Shown here: piece after piece, positions 31,601-41,063 of the stretch | Layout of the letters: each line of letters starts with the position of its first letter | Position numbering within the stretch: position 1 is the stretch's first letter | Origin: Pycnopodia helianthoides | Lineage: Eukaryota; Echinodermata; Asteroidea; Forcipulatida; Asteriidae | Length of the DNA stretch: 64,000 bases | Reading direction: 5' to 3' | Assembly: GCA_032158295.1 (NCBI GenBank) | Contig: CM063258.1 | Coordinates: forward strand, 5,164,583 to 5,228,582 | The notes under the pieces: model-generated | What the model was told of the DNA's origin: nothing | What the model saw: the letters and a program-made list of their open reading frames with translations, nothing else | The model's database searches: none | Program-made: the position numbers and the translations under genes

Positions 31601-34042
31601 ATCCCCATTTTGGGTTTTACCTCCCACATCTAAAAAAAAAATGAACATTTCTCCGTTGTCTGCTGTTCATCCTGTTATTTGCAAGTGCCCTGCTGGGTGT
31701 GAAATAAAATAGAATAAATGAATATAAATGTCAAGTAATGAACCACAAGGGAAACTGACTGGGTGAATTTCAAATAGTATGGGGTTGAACAAAGAAAAAT
31801 TGACTAGAGCGGGATTTGAACCAACGACCACCAGATTAACGTACCGGTGCTCTACCAACTGAGCTGTCTAGCCCTATGTTGGCGGTCTCCCTATTTTGTC
31901 AATATCTTTGTTCGGGGGTGCCAGTCAGAAGCCATACAACCGTTAACTGCCGTGTAGCCAGGCTGGCACCCCCGAACAAAGACATTGACAAAATAGGGAG
32001 ACCACCAACATTAAGGCTAGATAGCTCAGTTGGTAGAGCACCGGCACGTTAATCCGGAGGTTGTTGGTTCAAATCCTGCTCTAGTCAATTTTTCTTTGTT
32101 CAACCCCCATACTAAATGAATAAAAAGAAAAACCTTACCCAGCGTTACAGCTTGAGTGGCGATTCCGGAATCTGCATTACTCAGCATCACCTTCACGGTG
32201 ACCTTGACGTTCTCGGCGCTGTTACAGCCGTCCAACTCGATCCTGGATCCCGGCTCGGTGAACGACACCACCTCGCTGTCGTTGTTGGTGATGACATCGC
32301 GGGTTGATGAAATCGTGGGTGACTTTAACAGCGCGTTCGTCAGTGCGAGCTTGAGCTAAAAATTAAAGAAAATGAAATAGAAAAAAACAAACAAGGGAAA
32401 GTTTATGAGATTGTATACTTGTCAAGTAATGAACCACAAGGGAAACTGACTGGGTGAATTTCAAATAGTATGGGGTTGAACAAAGAAAAATTGACTAGAG
32501 CGGGATTTGAACCAACGACCTCCGGATTAACATACCGGCACTCAACTGAGCTTTCTAACCCTATGTTGGCGGTCTCCCTATTTCAAAACCTTGAGGTTTA
32601 AAAAGTCACATCCCCTCCAGGTGATCCCGTGGCTGCTGCTTCCCAGGTTGTATCGTAAACTTGGGTGTGACCCCTGGCTACACGGCAGTTAACGGTTGTA
32701 TGGCTTCTGACTGGCACCCCCGAACAAAGATATTGACAAAATAGGGAGACCGCCAACATAGGGCTAGATAGCTCAGTTGGTAGAGCGCCGGTACGTTAAT
32801 CCGGAGGTCGTTGGTTCAAATCCCGCTCTAGTCAATTTTTCTTTGTTCAACCCCATACAGATTGTATACTTCTAACAAGTTGTCAAACTTTCCAATTCCA
32901 AAATTGATGACCCACATTTCTATTACTCCAATATGCCACTGAAAGCGCTGGCAAATAAACAATTTACATAAAATAATTATAATTAGAAGGCTTAAACAGC
33001 TACTTGAGCTAAACATTTTTAAAGGGAATCCTATTTTTATCAAAAAATTTGGCCCCAACCTCAAGGTTTTGAAAACTAGTCACACTTCTGCCGTTGACGG
33101 CGTGCACAAAAAAATGACACTACTTTGACATCATCTGTGGGATGTTGGTTTTGTTAATGCAAAAAAGCGGCTACACAAAACGGAGCTCCCACATAATGAT
33201 GTAACATGAGTGATGACGTAACGGGGCTTTTCGCAAATCTTTCTGAAAAGCGCCGGAGAGGGGGTATTCAAAGTGATTATTGTTTAACAATTGAAATCTG
33301 TTTACCCTTAATGTGAACTCAATTCCCTTATTGAGTGAACACATCTTAAACAAGTTTCAGCAAAGAACACTTGTTTCTGTTTTGGTTCAAGCTGGTCTTT
33401 AACTTCAAAAGGACTTAAAGTAAATGAAACCATAATATAATTTGAAATTTTTTCAAGGACTACAGTTGCTCCTTGGATACATTACTAAGAGGTTTGCGCC
33501 CAAGATGGGGGGGGGGATAGAATGATGGAAGGAGGATGTCAGGAAAGGAGAGAAGGGGTTTGATGGGAATAGGATGAAAACGTCATGAATTGGGGGGGGG
33601 GGGTGGGGGTAGGGGTGCTGAGGATAGAGTTGGATTGGGTTGATGGGGGATGAGGTGGGATGAGCAGGGTTGAATGAGTGGTGTTGCATGGGCGGGTGTG
33701 GATGGAAAGGGGTTGGACGGGAGGGGTTGGATGGGAGGGGTGGGATTGGAGAGAGGACGAAAATGTCAATGGGGGTTGGTGCAGAGGATGGGTCGATTTA
33801 AGAATGGGGAACCTTGTTTTATAGGTTAATACCCACAAATCTAGGATCAATCTCTTTTGAGAAGATCCAAGTACAAATCAATTAAATAAGTTGACACTTT
33901 ATTGTGACTACATCATTCAATGTACCTCATCAGTAGACGTCTTGGGGATACTCTTCTTGAGGTTGTGATAGTTGATGATGTTGCCAGGACTGATGTACAT
34001 CAGAGATGCTCCTGGGAAGCACGCAGGCCCTTGAGTGCCCAT
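28452..34042 (-). CDS. GCLM: GCLM, glutamate-cysteine ligase modifier subunit, complete, 5 exons
   Basis: GCLM is the regulatory partner of GCLC in glutathione synthesis. It lowers the catalytic subunit's Km for glutamate and eases feedback inhibition by glutathione; it is cytosolic with an aldo-keto-reductase-like fold (family knowledge). The five exons (33926-34042, 32139-32355, 30528-30730, 29961-30075, 28452-28630) join in phase to 831 bp, 276 residues plus TAG, against 274 in the human protein. Landmarks in order: MYISPGNIINYHNLKKS (N-terminus), STRDVI, KVTVKVML, LGVSKLDVVLLSMPARP, HYKPVWSELEELVKQDK, GVCDLDLAMLTELYSWA, NQMNQASCCTIPP, IQLIAHSDP, and HPSWVLRYTALIKNRGIITS with GYIVRAQR near the end. 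An in-frame TAG nine bases upstream supports the start. All donors and acceptors are GT-AG. Confidence 0.96.
28666..29060 (+). mobile_element. MITE family A, copy 3
   Basis: TTAAAGGAACATTACAG to CTGTAATGTTCCGTTAA, in GCLM intron 4, starting 36 bp before exon 5 in gene direction. In the sense direction of GCLM it has the majority orientation. Confidence 0.95.
29285..29544 (+). mobile_element. MITE family C, partial copy
   Basis: AAATTCGAATCTGAGAG, TTTTGAAATGAAATTTTCAC and GGTTAGTTTTATTGCATATA match the 20.36 kb element. The right end GGTATACTTCGCCTTTAA abuts the TTAA of the next MITE. The left end is missing. Confidence 0.65.
29541..29866 (-). mobile_element. MITE family A, copy 4, internally deleted
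   Basis: TTAAAGAAACCTTACAG to CTGTAATGTTCCTTTAA, but about 65 bp of the centre (from GGGTC to GCTGACTGAGCG) is missing. It is inserted at the terminal TTAA of a family C element and is the only intronic copy in the antisense orientation. Confidence 0.9.
29961..30075 (-). CDS. GCLM: GCLM exon 4
   Basis: Acceptor TTTTTCTAAG, donor GTGAGT. It reads VRPTTNQMNQASCCTIPPAL, then KEFAAENTIQLIAHSDPS. The family has the equivalent NQVNLASCCVMPP-like and IQLLTHNDP segments. It starts in phase 0 and ends in phase 1. Confidence 0.95.
30528..30730 (-). CDS. GCLM: GCLM exon 3
   Basis: The acceptor lies after a long C run (CCCTCCCCCCCCCCAG) and the donor is GTAGGT. It reads LKELGVSKLDVVLLSMPAR, PFDEDLTINHYKPVWSEL, then KIKMLGVCDLDLAMLTELYS. 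The conserved GTSDLDKTQLEQLYQWA-like block of the family is here. Confidence 0.95.
30790..30885 (+). repeat. SINE head cut by a MITE
   Basis: The type II tRNA-like head (GTGTCGTGGCTGAGCGGTTA, GAGCGTGGGTTCC) runs to GTTTTGAC and is then interrupted by the MITE at 30886-31172. The SINE resumes as GCAAGGCACC, as in uninterrupted copies (CCTTAAGCAAGRCAC). Confidence 0.8.
30886..31172 (-). mobile_element. MITE family B, copy 3, nested in SINE
   Basis: TTAAAGGTACTGTACAC to GTGTACAGGGCCTTTAA, reversed relative to copies 1 and 2 and missing about 50 bp, including the CG palindrome and part of the AGCTCAAACTTTCACAGG segment. Confidence 0.9.
31395..31571. repeat. Foldback element, TTAGGACTAGTCC palindrome
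   Basis: GGTCGATTTCACAAAACTC on the left is matched by GAGTTTTGTGAAATCGACC on the right, and the interior TAACTTAGGACTAGTCCTA repeats in both directions. Nearly the whole 177 bp folds on itself. It lies in GCLM intron 2. Confidence 0.95.
31802..32086. repeat. Head-to-head pair of tRNA-Asn-like elements
   Basis: A - strand copy (31802-31873) and a + strand copy (32015-32086), each 72 nt with D arm GCTCAGTTGG(T)AGAGC and B box GGTTCAAATCC. The arms extend outward through AAAAATTGACTAG and inward through GGTCTCCCTATTTTGTCAAT to a small spacer near 31930-31965. The right copy ends only 53 bp from the donor side of GCLM exon 2. Confidence 0.92.
32139..32355 (-). CDS. GCLM: GCLM exon 2
   Basis: Acceptor TTCTTTAATTTTTAG, donor GTAAGG. 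It reads LKLALTNALLKSPTISSTRD, VVSFTEPGSRIELDGCNSAE and KVTVKVMLSNADS. It aligns directly after the first exon's KTSTDE with the human N-terminal region. It starts in phase 0 and ends in phase 1. Confidence 0.93.
32493..32833. repeat. Divergent tRNA-Asn-like pair with long spacer
   Basis: Left copy on the - strand (32493-32560, a few bases deleted in the D arm), right copy on the + strand (32762-32833, intact). The 200 bp spacer carries CCTCCAGGTGATCCCGTGG and ACACGGCAGTTAACGGTTG, the same spacer as at 27.4 kb. Confidence 0.9.
32834..33925. other. GCLM intron 1
   Basis: No gene seen. About 33500-33790 is a G-rich, C-poor stretch with degenerate GGGTTGGATGGGAGGGG words and G runs, a low-complexity tract. 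Confidence 0.6.
33926..34042 (-). CDS. GCLM: GCLM exon 1 with start codon
   Basis: It starts MGTQGPACFPGASLMYISPG and continues NIINYHNLKKSIPKTSTDE, 39 codons, to donor GTACAT. TAG lies in frame nine bases before ATG, so this is the first possible start in the exon. The family has the equivalent HLQTGNLLNW segment here. A further 5' UTR exon cannot be excluded. Confidence 0.88.
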
Positions 34043-35439
34043 AGTCAAGACCTACATCAAGTTGAAGTTATAACAAAGGTTCGACACATCAATGGTAATG
34101 ACAAGATAGCGCACCTTTCATCTACTTGCCACTACATGCAATACTAATGTTGGCAGCAGACTTTTACCAGGCAAATTTTGATTTGTTTTGTACATCTTCT
34201 GAGTATGCGCATATTTCCAAGAACAATGGATTTCCCTGGTAAGTCTGCTGCCACCTAGTGTCCCCAAAGTCTCCTGTTGTAATCCATTATTTGGTGTTTT
34301 ATCGAAAACAAACTATACCTCAGGAGTAAACAAAACTGTATGTTTTGCATTACACAACCAGCTTAAACAAAACAGCCGACCGTGGTTTTTAAACTCAATA
34401 AAGGTACTATGCAAGGTTGGTAAAGCTCACAAAATACTTGCACTCAGCAGACAGTGTTTATCTTTTGTTTGATCAAACATGAAATAACAAACCTGTGAAA
34501 CTTTGGGTTTAATCTGTTGTGTGAGTCAGGATAAAATAAAGTAAAACCATGCACAATTTTCAGTGTGTAAAAACAGTGTCGTAAATTTTGGTTGTAACCA
34601 CAAAAATCAGTTTGATTTGCATTTGTTTAGGGTTTTCGGATACAGTTTGCTCTAGGCTAATTATGACTTCATTTCAGAAGGGAACAATTTCACAGAAAAA
34701 AATGGTTCCAGCAAGAACTTCATTTAACAGTACCTGTATAGTACAGAGAGAAAAGACAATGAAAAATACAAATATTTGTTATACTATAAAAAGGTTTAAA
34801 AACTGAACCTGACTTTTACTAGTAGTACATAGACTTAACACAAACATGTGTTTTCAGTTTTTGTTTTAATACAGATGTTGGATGATGTTGGATGATTGCA
34901 TTCTTCAGACTAGGCAGCTCAATCTGCAGATTGCCCAAATCCATAGAATATATACTCCGCAAGCACCGACGCATCAGGCACGATCCATTTTGGACCTCTG
35001 TTCTGATTTTTGGGCTGGAAATTTATCGTATTTTGAGAAACGTATCTGACACTATCATACCACCATATTAACCGGCAACATTTCCTGCGTACTTCGGGTG
35101 AGTTTTAAGTATTAGAAGTTTTTGATGGGTTTTGGAGTAGTTTTTTGTCACTCCGTTTGGATTCGCAGAGGAGAGGGCATTTGTACAGTGTGTGGTGTAC
35201 GCCAGATAATGTTGAATACTTAACAAGTTATTATTACATCATGTATTATAAGTTCCTGGTTATATCAGCAACAAACAACTTGTTTAAAGGCCTAGGCATT
35301 CCTCCATTTCAAACCTCATTACTTTACATGATTAGTTATCTCGCAGCGTGTAGCATGCATTGTTAGCCCCACTATTAAACTGTGTGGCCAAAGGATTCAC
35401 CTTGGCCACTCTAGCTTTGTGGGGTCAAGTTAGCCCCAT
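34043..35439. other. Upstream flank of GCLM
   Basis: The GCLM 5' UTR and promoter should lie here on the - strand; I see no clear TATA box or other site. About 34398-34735 looks like a diverged TTAA-type MITE (ACTATGCAAGGTTGGTAAAG, AACCTGTGAAACTTTGGG). Confidence 0.45.
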
Positions 35440-35726
35440 GAATAGGGCCAATTCACTCCGTATCCTTGGCCCCAGCACCACTGATTACCAATTCTTTCGC
35501 CCTATGATGGTTTTTTTCTGCAAAGATCTAGATCGTGAAACTTACCGATTGAATGCTTATGACCTTGCAGATAGCCGGACTGTTAAAATTTCTATCTGCA
35601 AGTACATAAGCATTCAATCGGTAAGTTTCACGATCTAGATCTTTGCAGAAAAAAAAACATCATAGGGCGAAAGAATTGGTAATCAGTGGTGCTGGGGCCA
35701 AGGATACGGAGTGGATGGCCCTATTC
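35440..35726. repeat. Foldback element, about 130 bp arms
   Basis: AATAGGGCCA and CACTCCGTATCCTTGGCCCC on the left are matched by GGGGCCAAGGATACGGAGTG and GGCCCTATT on the right. The arms are almost identical over about 130 bp with a loop near 35565-35595 (GACCTTGCAGATAGCC). Confidence 0.95.
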
Positions 35727-37004
35727 TACTCCTAGAACATGGGGCTAGGGTCAAGTCTGCGTACCGTCCGTAGGTTAACCACCGACACGACACACGACAC
35801 AGTCATGTCACACGAAACAACTCAGCAAGATCGCCGTAGGTTTTAGTCTGTTGTAAAAAATACTAAAATGCAAAATAAAGATAATACTCAGTTATACTCA
35901 CCACGCAAATAGTGTCGAAATCACTCTGTATATATTATGCAGCTAGAATGATTCTAATGAAGTTAACAGAAAGAAACTGCGATCACTGTGCATGTGGTCG
36001 GACCCGAGAGCTGTCACAGTTATCTCTGTGCATGTAATCTGCCCCACGGCCACACACACTACGTACACAGAGAGATGACCTACTAAAACCAGCATGAGTT
36101 AGCACTTTTTAACAACAAGGTTAAACTTGTTCAAGTCTTGACTTCGTTTCAGTACCTTCGTGATCTATGAACAAATAATATAAATCGAAGGCGTTTAATT
36201 TTAAACACAGTTTTCTGAAGTTGTTTAATATTTCCATTGATTAATTTTAGATTCACACACGGGGACGTATCATTGACAACCTCAATTTAAACCGTTTTTT
36301 CTGCGACTGTACTATGAATGTCATACCTCAAGAGGCGAGAAAACCCCCAATAGATTTGTAACGAGTTTAACCATCATCCAAACGATGGGCGTGGCCAGCT
36401 GCTTGAATGAGAGGGACAATAGCAAACTGTTCAAATATTTATTTGTTTACACTAAACAATAGCGAGGCGTGGCAAAATAGTGGGGAGAGGGGGAGACGGT
36501 TGCAAACCATCCAAACTGAAAATAACTTTTTGTCAAAATACAAATGCTCTATTAAAAAGAAGGAATTATGGAGAAAAAAAAATATATTAAATAATAATGT
36601 TGGCTACACTCTACAAAACCTCAAGGGCCTCAAGTTCAAGGAAGTTTTGGGATAAAACAAATTAACATCCTTAAACTTCTCTTAAATTGTTTTTTTTTTG
36701 CACTTGGAATTCCTCATTTTCATTGACGAGATTTGGCTTGCAGGCCTGGGTTCCACCTTATTCTCGAACTTAGAACCAATCAGGTTTACAGACAATACCA
36801 GAAATACAAAACTCCAGGTTCGGACACAATGTGTACTATTTTTTCTTCTTTTGGTTAGTGGTTTACTTCTTTCAAGAAATTTCAAAGTCTTTAGGATTTT
36901 TTTGAGAAAATCCCGAAAACAAAAAATCCCGAGACAATCACACGCCTGCATTTTATATGGTTTCATACTAAACTTTTTCTCTAAACCAAGGACATATCTT
37001 CATC
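35727..37004. other. Intergenic, no gene seen
   Basis: AT-rich spacer. An ORF on each strand (36682-36966, 36698-37027) overlaps the same stretch and shows no domain. Confidence 0.45.
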
Positions 37005-37752
37005 AAAGGACCCTCCAGAGAGAATAATTTGTTTTAAATTGTCTTTAAAAAAATCAGATTAAAAAATTGAAACCAGTGTGGAAATCATAGCAGGTAAGTA
37101 ACTTCAAAGTTGCCACTCCAGGCCTGGAATTTCATCTTCGAGAGGGCAAGGCCATTTTCATTTTGCAAAGGGCAGTTCCATTGGAAAATACAAAGGACCC
37201 TCCAGAGAGAATAATTTGTTTTAAATTGTCTTTAAAAAAATCAGATTAAAAAATTGAAACCAGTGTGGAAATCATAGCAGGTAAGTAACTTCAAAGTTGC
37301 CACTCCAGGCCTGGAATTTCATCTTCGAGAGGGCAAGGCCATTTTCATTTTGCAAAGGGCAGTTCCATTGGAAAATACAAAGGACCCTCCAGAGAGAATA
37401 ATTTGTTTTAAATTGTCTTTAAAAAAATCAGATTAAAAAATTGAAACCAGTGTGGAAATCATAGCAGGTAAGTAACTTCAAAGTTGCCACTCCAGGCCTG
37501 GAATTTCATCTTCGAGAGGGCAAGGCCATTTTCATTTTGCAAAGGGCAGTTCCATTGGAAAATACAAAGGACCCTCCAGAGAGAATAATTTGTTTTAAAT
37601 TGCCTTTAAAAAAATCAGATTAAAAAATTGAAACCAGTGTGGAAATCATAGCAGGTAAGTAACTTCAAAGTTGCCACTCCAGGCCTGGAATTTCATCTTC
37701 GAGAGGGCAAGGCCATTTTCATTTTGCAAAGGGCAGTTCCATTGGAAAATAC
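37005..37752 (+). repeat. 187 bp tandem repeat, exactly 4 copies
   Basis: Units start at 37005, 37192, 37379 and 37566 with AAAGGACCCTCCAGAGAG and end GTTCCATTGGAAAATAC. They are almost identical (one T/C change seen in unit 4). Each contains ATCATAGCAGGTAAGTAACT, a good match to a splice donor. Confidence 0.97.
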
Positions 37753-37777
37753 TTAAGTGTCTACTGAGAACCTCTGA

Positions 37778-37915
37778 AGGGGCACCAAGGCCAAGACCAG
37801 GGCAACGGAGGGGCACCAAGGCCAAGACCAGTGCAACGGAGGGGCACCAAGGCCAAGACCAGGGCAACGGAGGCCATGGCCTCAGTGGCCTCCGTGTCCT
37901 TTGAGGCCTGGCCGC
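37778..37915 (+). repeat. Short minisatellite with inverted end
   Basis: About three copies of a 33 bp unit GGGGCACCAAGGCCAAGACC plus AGGGCAACGGA, ending in GGCCATGGCCTCAGTGGCC, which is an inverted copy of the unit edge. Confidence 0.85.
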
Positions 37916-37954
37916 TGGTATGCATAAATGTGACCTTTAAACAAATGGCCCCCA

Positions 37955-38105
37955 GGTACATGTAGTAATGCATTTACTCGGTACACAGTCAACCCTCCTA
38001 CTGTCTGTCCATTCAATACCATCCACTGTGGTTTAAAACGATCGATAAACTACGGAAGCCTGCAATAAGATATCATGTGGTAAATGCATTTACACAGTAA
38101 AAGGT
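37955..38105 (+). repeat. Single unit of the 116 bp satellite
   Basis: CAGTCAACCCTCCTACTGTC, CCATTCAATACCATCCACTG and AGATATCATGTGGTAAATGC match the array at 11.1-11.8 kb. Confidence 0.9.
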
Positions 38106-38338
38106 TAATCATTGGAAAACAAAGTAAACAAAACAACAAAGAGCTTAACAAAATATTCAGAATTTTTATTTGTTTTTTTACTCTCGTAATCTTAATGCAA
38201 TGTTTATCAATAGAATAATAATAATTATATGTGCAATACAAGTATAGCTTATATGAACAAAATATTACCCAAATAGTAACCTTAATTTATTCATGGAGGA
38301 AGGAAATGTTTTATTTTGGGGTTGAATAAAGAAAAATT

Positions 38339-38530
38339 GACCCGAGCGGGATTTGAACCTGCGAACTCCGGGTTAACGTGCCAGTGCTGTACCAACTGAG
38401 CCATCCAGGTCTAAAGTTGGCAGTCTCCCTATTTTGTCACTATCTTTGTTCAGGGGTGCCAGTCAAAAGCCATTCATTCAATCTGTAACTGCCGTATCAC
38501 CAGGCATCACACCCAAGTTCACGATACAAC
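38339..38530 (-). repeat. tRNA-Asn-like element, diverged
   Basis: tRNA-like part 38339-38411, read on the - strand: acceptor GACCTGG pairs with CTCGGGTC, D arm GGCTCAGTTGGTACAGC, GTTAA anticodon loop, B box GGTTCAAATCC. The flank carries GGAGACTGCCAACTTT and CACCAGGCATCACACCC, the usual spacer. Confidence 0.8.
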
Positions 38531-38587
38531 TTGGGTAATAATTATTTATAAGGTTTTTGAGGCATTGCATGGTGAGGTATCAAGGTT

Positions 38588-38962
38588 TACGGTAACACAA
38601 TGTGTATAATTATCTTCTTTGCTGTGTAGATTTTCTTTCTTTAGAGAACTTGTCTCCTGACGATGACTAGAGCAAGCTAGTCGAAGCGTTGAGACCAACT
38701 CACTACGCTGCAGTGCTGTTAGTTATGAGAAGTCCTCTCGATCCACTAAGTGAAAGTAGTAGTCCCGGCCGATTTCCTACCTTCCACCCAGGTAGTATCT
38801 TTGTACTTAATAAGCAGGACAGTTCTTTTCAGAACTGAGAAGTCTCCCGAATTCCGAAAATCTACTCCACGGTAGTAGAACAAATACAAAGACAAGTTCT
38901 CTATTGAACAAAAATCTACACAGCAAAGTAGATATACACATGGTGTTACCGCAAACCGAATA
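38588..38962. repeat. Palindromic element with a ribozyme-like hairpin
   Basis: Inverted ends of about 70 bp: GGTTTACGGTAACACAATGT with TTGCTGTGTAGATTTT on the left, complemented on the right by AATCTACACAGCAAAG and ACATGGTGTTACCGCAAACC. CTGACGATGACTAGAGCAAG then CTAGTCGAAGCG at 38657-38688 folds into a 7 bp stem. A related right half lies at 51455-51720. Confidence 0.75.
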
Positions 38963-39046
38963 TACAATAATAATTTACCCAGTCAGTTTCCCTTAAGGTT
39001 TATCACTTCAAATAGCAACCTTGTTACAATTATAAATGTATTGTGG

Positions 39047-39443
39047 TCTGTTTAAAGTTACCACAGATTGGTTTTTGTCAACATAATTCTGATTGATAGG
39101 CAAAAATTATAAAGAAAGATGCAATAAATGTAAAATGTGAAAGTTTCAGCAGAATACAGTGTCTACTTGCGTTGTAGTAAGCGAGTAGCACTTAAAAAAA
39201 ACCATAAATCTGCCTCTGGAAATACAGCCAGCGAAACACACAATCTTCCATTTTTTCTGAGTCCAAAATTTGGTTAAACAATATAGCAGACTGTGTTCTG
39301 TCATGAAATTACACAAAAACTGCACAATTTAAAGGAAAATTTATGTGAATCATTGTATTCTACCTTAAAAAAATCTTTCCAACCATATTAAAAAAAATCT
39401 TCTTATAGCCCAAAGCACCCAATCGGAAGGTAAAGTGCCTCTT
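39047..39443 (+). mobile_element. Diverged TTAA-type MITE, empty-site counterpart of the LTR element
   Basis: Ends near TTAAAGTTACCACAGATTGG and AGGTAAAGTGCCTCTTTAA. It contains GCCTCTGGAAATACAG and GAGTCCAAAATTTGGTT, which also flank the LTR element on its left and right, so this copy shows the site without the insertion. Confidence 0.65.
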
Positions 39444-39563
39444 TAATTAGAATGTTATAATGAGGACCAAATCAGCGACTTCAGCTAGTGTTTTTAGTTA
39501 GTGACTATAGATTTTTTTAAAACCATAAACTTGCCTCTGGAAATACAATGAGCCGAACACACG

Positions 39564-39893
39564 TGTGGTGGTCACAACAAGGACATGTGTTAATACCCCC
39601 TATAAAATTTTGAGCCTTGATTTAGCCTTCAACTGTTTCATGCCAGGTTCACGCTAACACTCATAATTACTAACACTGGACCAGCATGGAACAGCAGTTG
39701 TGTACCTGGAGACCATGCATGGGGAGCTGGGGTTGGCAGTACTTGTTGTCTTCAAGTCATTCTAACAAGTGACTTGAAGATACATGTACTAGTAAATGAT
39801 CAGTGGACAGCCAACTGAAGTTTCCTTTTGTTTGATTTTGCAGAATCATTAATGTCCACCGGTGTATGGCCGTAGGTCATACTAGGTGCAACA
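39564..39893 (+). repeat. Left LTR
   Basis: Starts TGTGGTGGTCACAACAAGG and ends CATACTAGGTGCAACA; nearly identical to 41064-41394. Confidence 0.95.
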
Positions 39894-39986
39894 TTTGGCG
39901 ATCTTGCCAGGACTTGGTTTTAATGAGTGGCTGTAGTCCAGTTGCAGAAACTTACATGCCAATGCCTGCCCTGAATAACTGAGAAG

Positions 39987-40532
39987 ATGGCGGCGGCATC
40001 TGAGTTGGAGTCTGTGCACCGAGAAGTGAAGGCGTCCCTGTACCAGCTGGAAACCCCCCAGCTAGTGGAGTTAGGAAAAGAGCTGGATGTTGAAGGAATT
40101 GAGGATGGTCTCTCTCGTCTCCGCCTAGTGAAGAAGATTTCAAGGCATCTGGACCGAGAAGAGGTTGATGAGTACCCCGATGGTGGATTAGCCATGCTCA
40201 AGACAGTGAAGGAGGCAATTGACATGGCTAACCCCACAGAAAGTCCCGCCGAGCCCTCAACAACAGATGAGAAGGATGCTTCTAGCCCAGCCCCGGGTCC
40301 CTCTCAGATCCCGTCCGTAACACTGCGCCGGAAATTTAAAATCACAGGCCAGATTGGTGAGCCCGGTCAGAAAGACAAGCTGTCCTTTCCCAGTCTCATT
40401 CACCAACTTCAGATTGGCCTGGAGAAGAAATACCCAGAGAAGGGGCTCGTAAATGCAGTCATCAGGAGTATCGTCCCCGGCCTGAAGCTCCGCAGCTACC
40501 TGGAAGGCACAGGCTGCAGTGTTTATCACTGA
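39987..40532 (+). CDS. Truncated Gag-like protein, 181 residues
   Basis: The only ORF of the LTR element, starting 94 bp after the left LTR. It has two parts. An N-terminal helical part (residues about 8-60: VKASLYQLETPQLVELGK, then RLVKKISRHLDREEV) resembles the N-terminal domain of Gag-like proteins of invertebrate and fish LTR elements. After a Ser/Pro/Thr linker comes a C-terminal piece (about 110-174: LRRKFKITGQIGEPGQKDKL, then VNAVIRSIVPGLKLRSYLEG) like the start of their capsid region. It stops just after RSYLEG, so most of a normal capsid and any zinc knuckle are absent. A role in packaging is inference. The ORF is intact. Confidence 0.8.
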   Translation: MAAASELESVHREVKASLYQLETPQLVELGKELDVEGIEDGLSRLRLVKKISRHLDREEVDEYPDGGLAMLKTVKEAIDMANPTESPAEPSTTDEKDASSPAPGPSQIPSVTLRRKFKITGQIGEPGQKDKLSFPSLIHQLQIGLEKKYPEKGLVNAVIRSIVPGLKLRSYLEGTGCSVYH

Positions 40533-41063
40533 ACAGTTAGGCATAAGCAAGTGCAGCCACTAGTGGATTTGTTTTGGCTGGGATTTGTTTTGGCTGGCCA
40601 GCACGAAAGATAGAGGACTGATAGAACTAATTTAGGAAGAGTTTTTTGTTTTTTTTGGCTCCACCTAATTCTTTTAGCCTCCTCCATAAGAGATACCCTG
40701 CCATTCAGTAACTAGGCACTTGTTAAGCTGTTGATGTGGATTCTTGGTTGAACAAGTTTCAATAGGAATTCTCAGGGTTTTTTTTGCTCGATGATCCTTT
40801 AGATCATGCAGAGAATTTAGGTGTTCACGGACTTAGCTACTCCAGGAGCCTAAGCTTCAACTTTCATACTTGTTTGGGAAGCAGGTATGAATGGCAAATT
40901 ATTTGTTTGCACTACTGAGTTCCAAAACATTCCTATCCCACCAAAGTTCACTGACGCAGGCACAGTTCGTTATTTTGTACCAGCTATATTTACATTGTAT
41001 AATACTTGTGTTTTGTTTATTTTTTTGCAATGTTGGGACACCATTTAAAATTCCAGGGGAGAA

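Noticed and set aside
33595..33610. G runs as a feature (also 9.13, 24.64, 45.36 kb)
   Set aside because: Homopolymers alone; no structure beyond low complexity.
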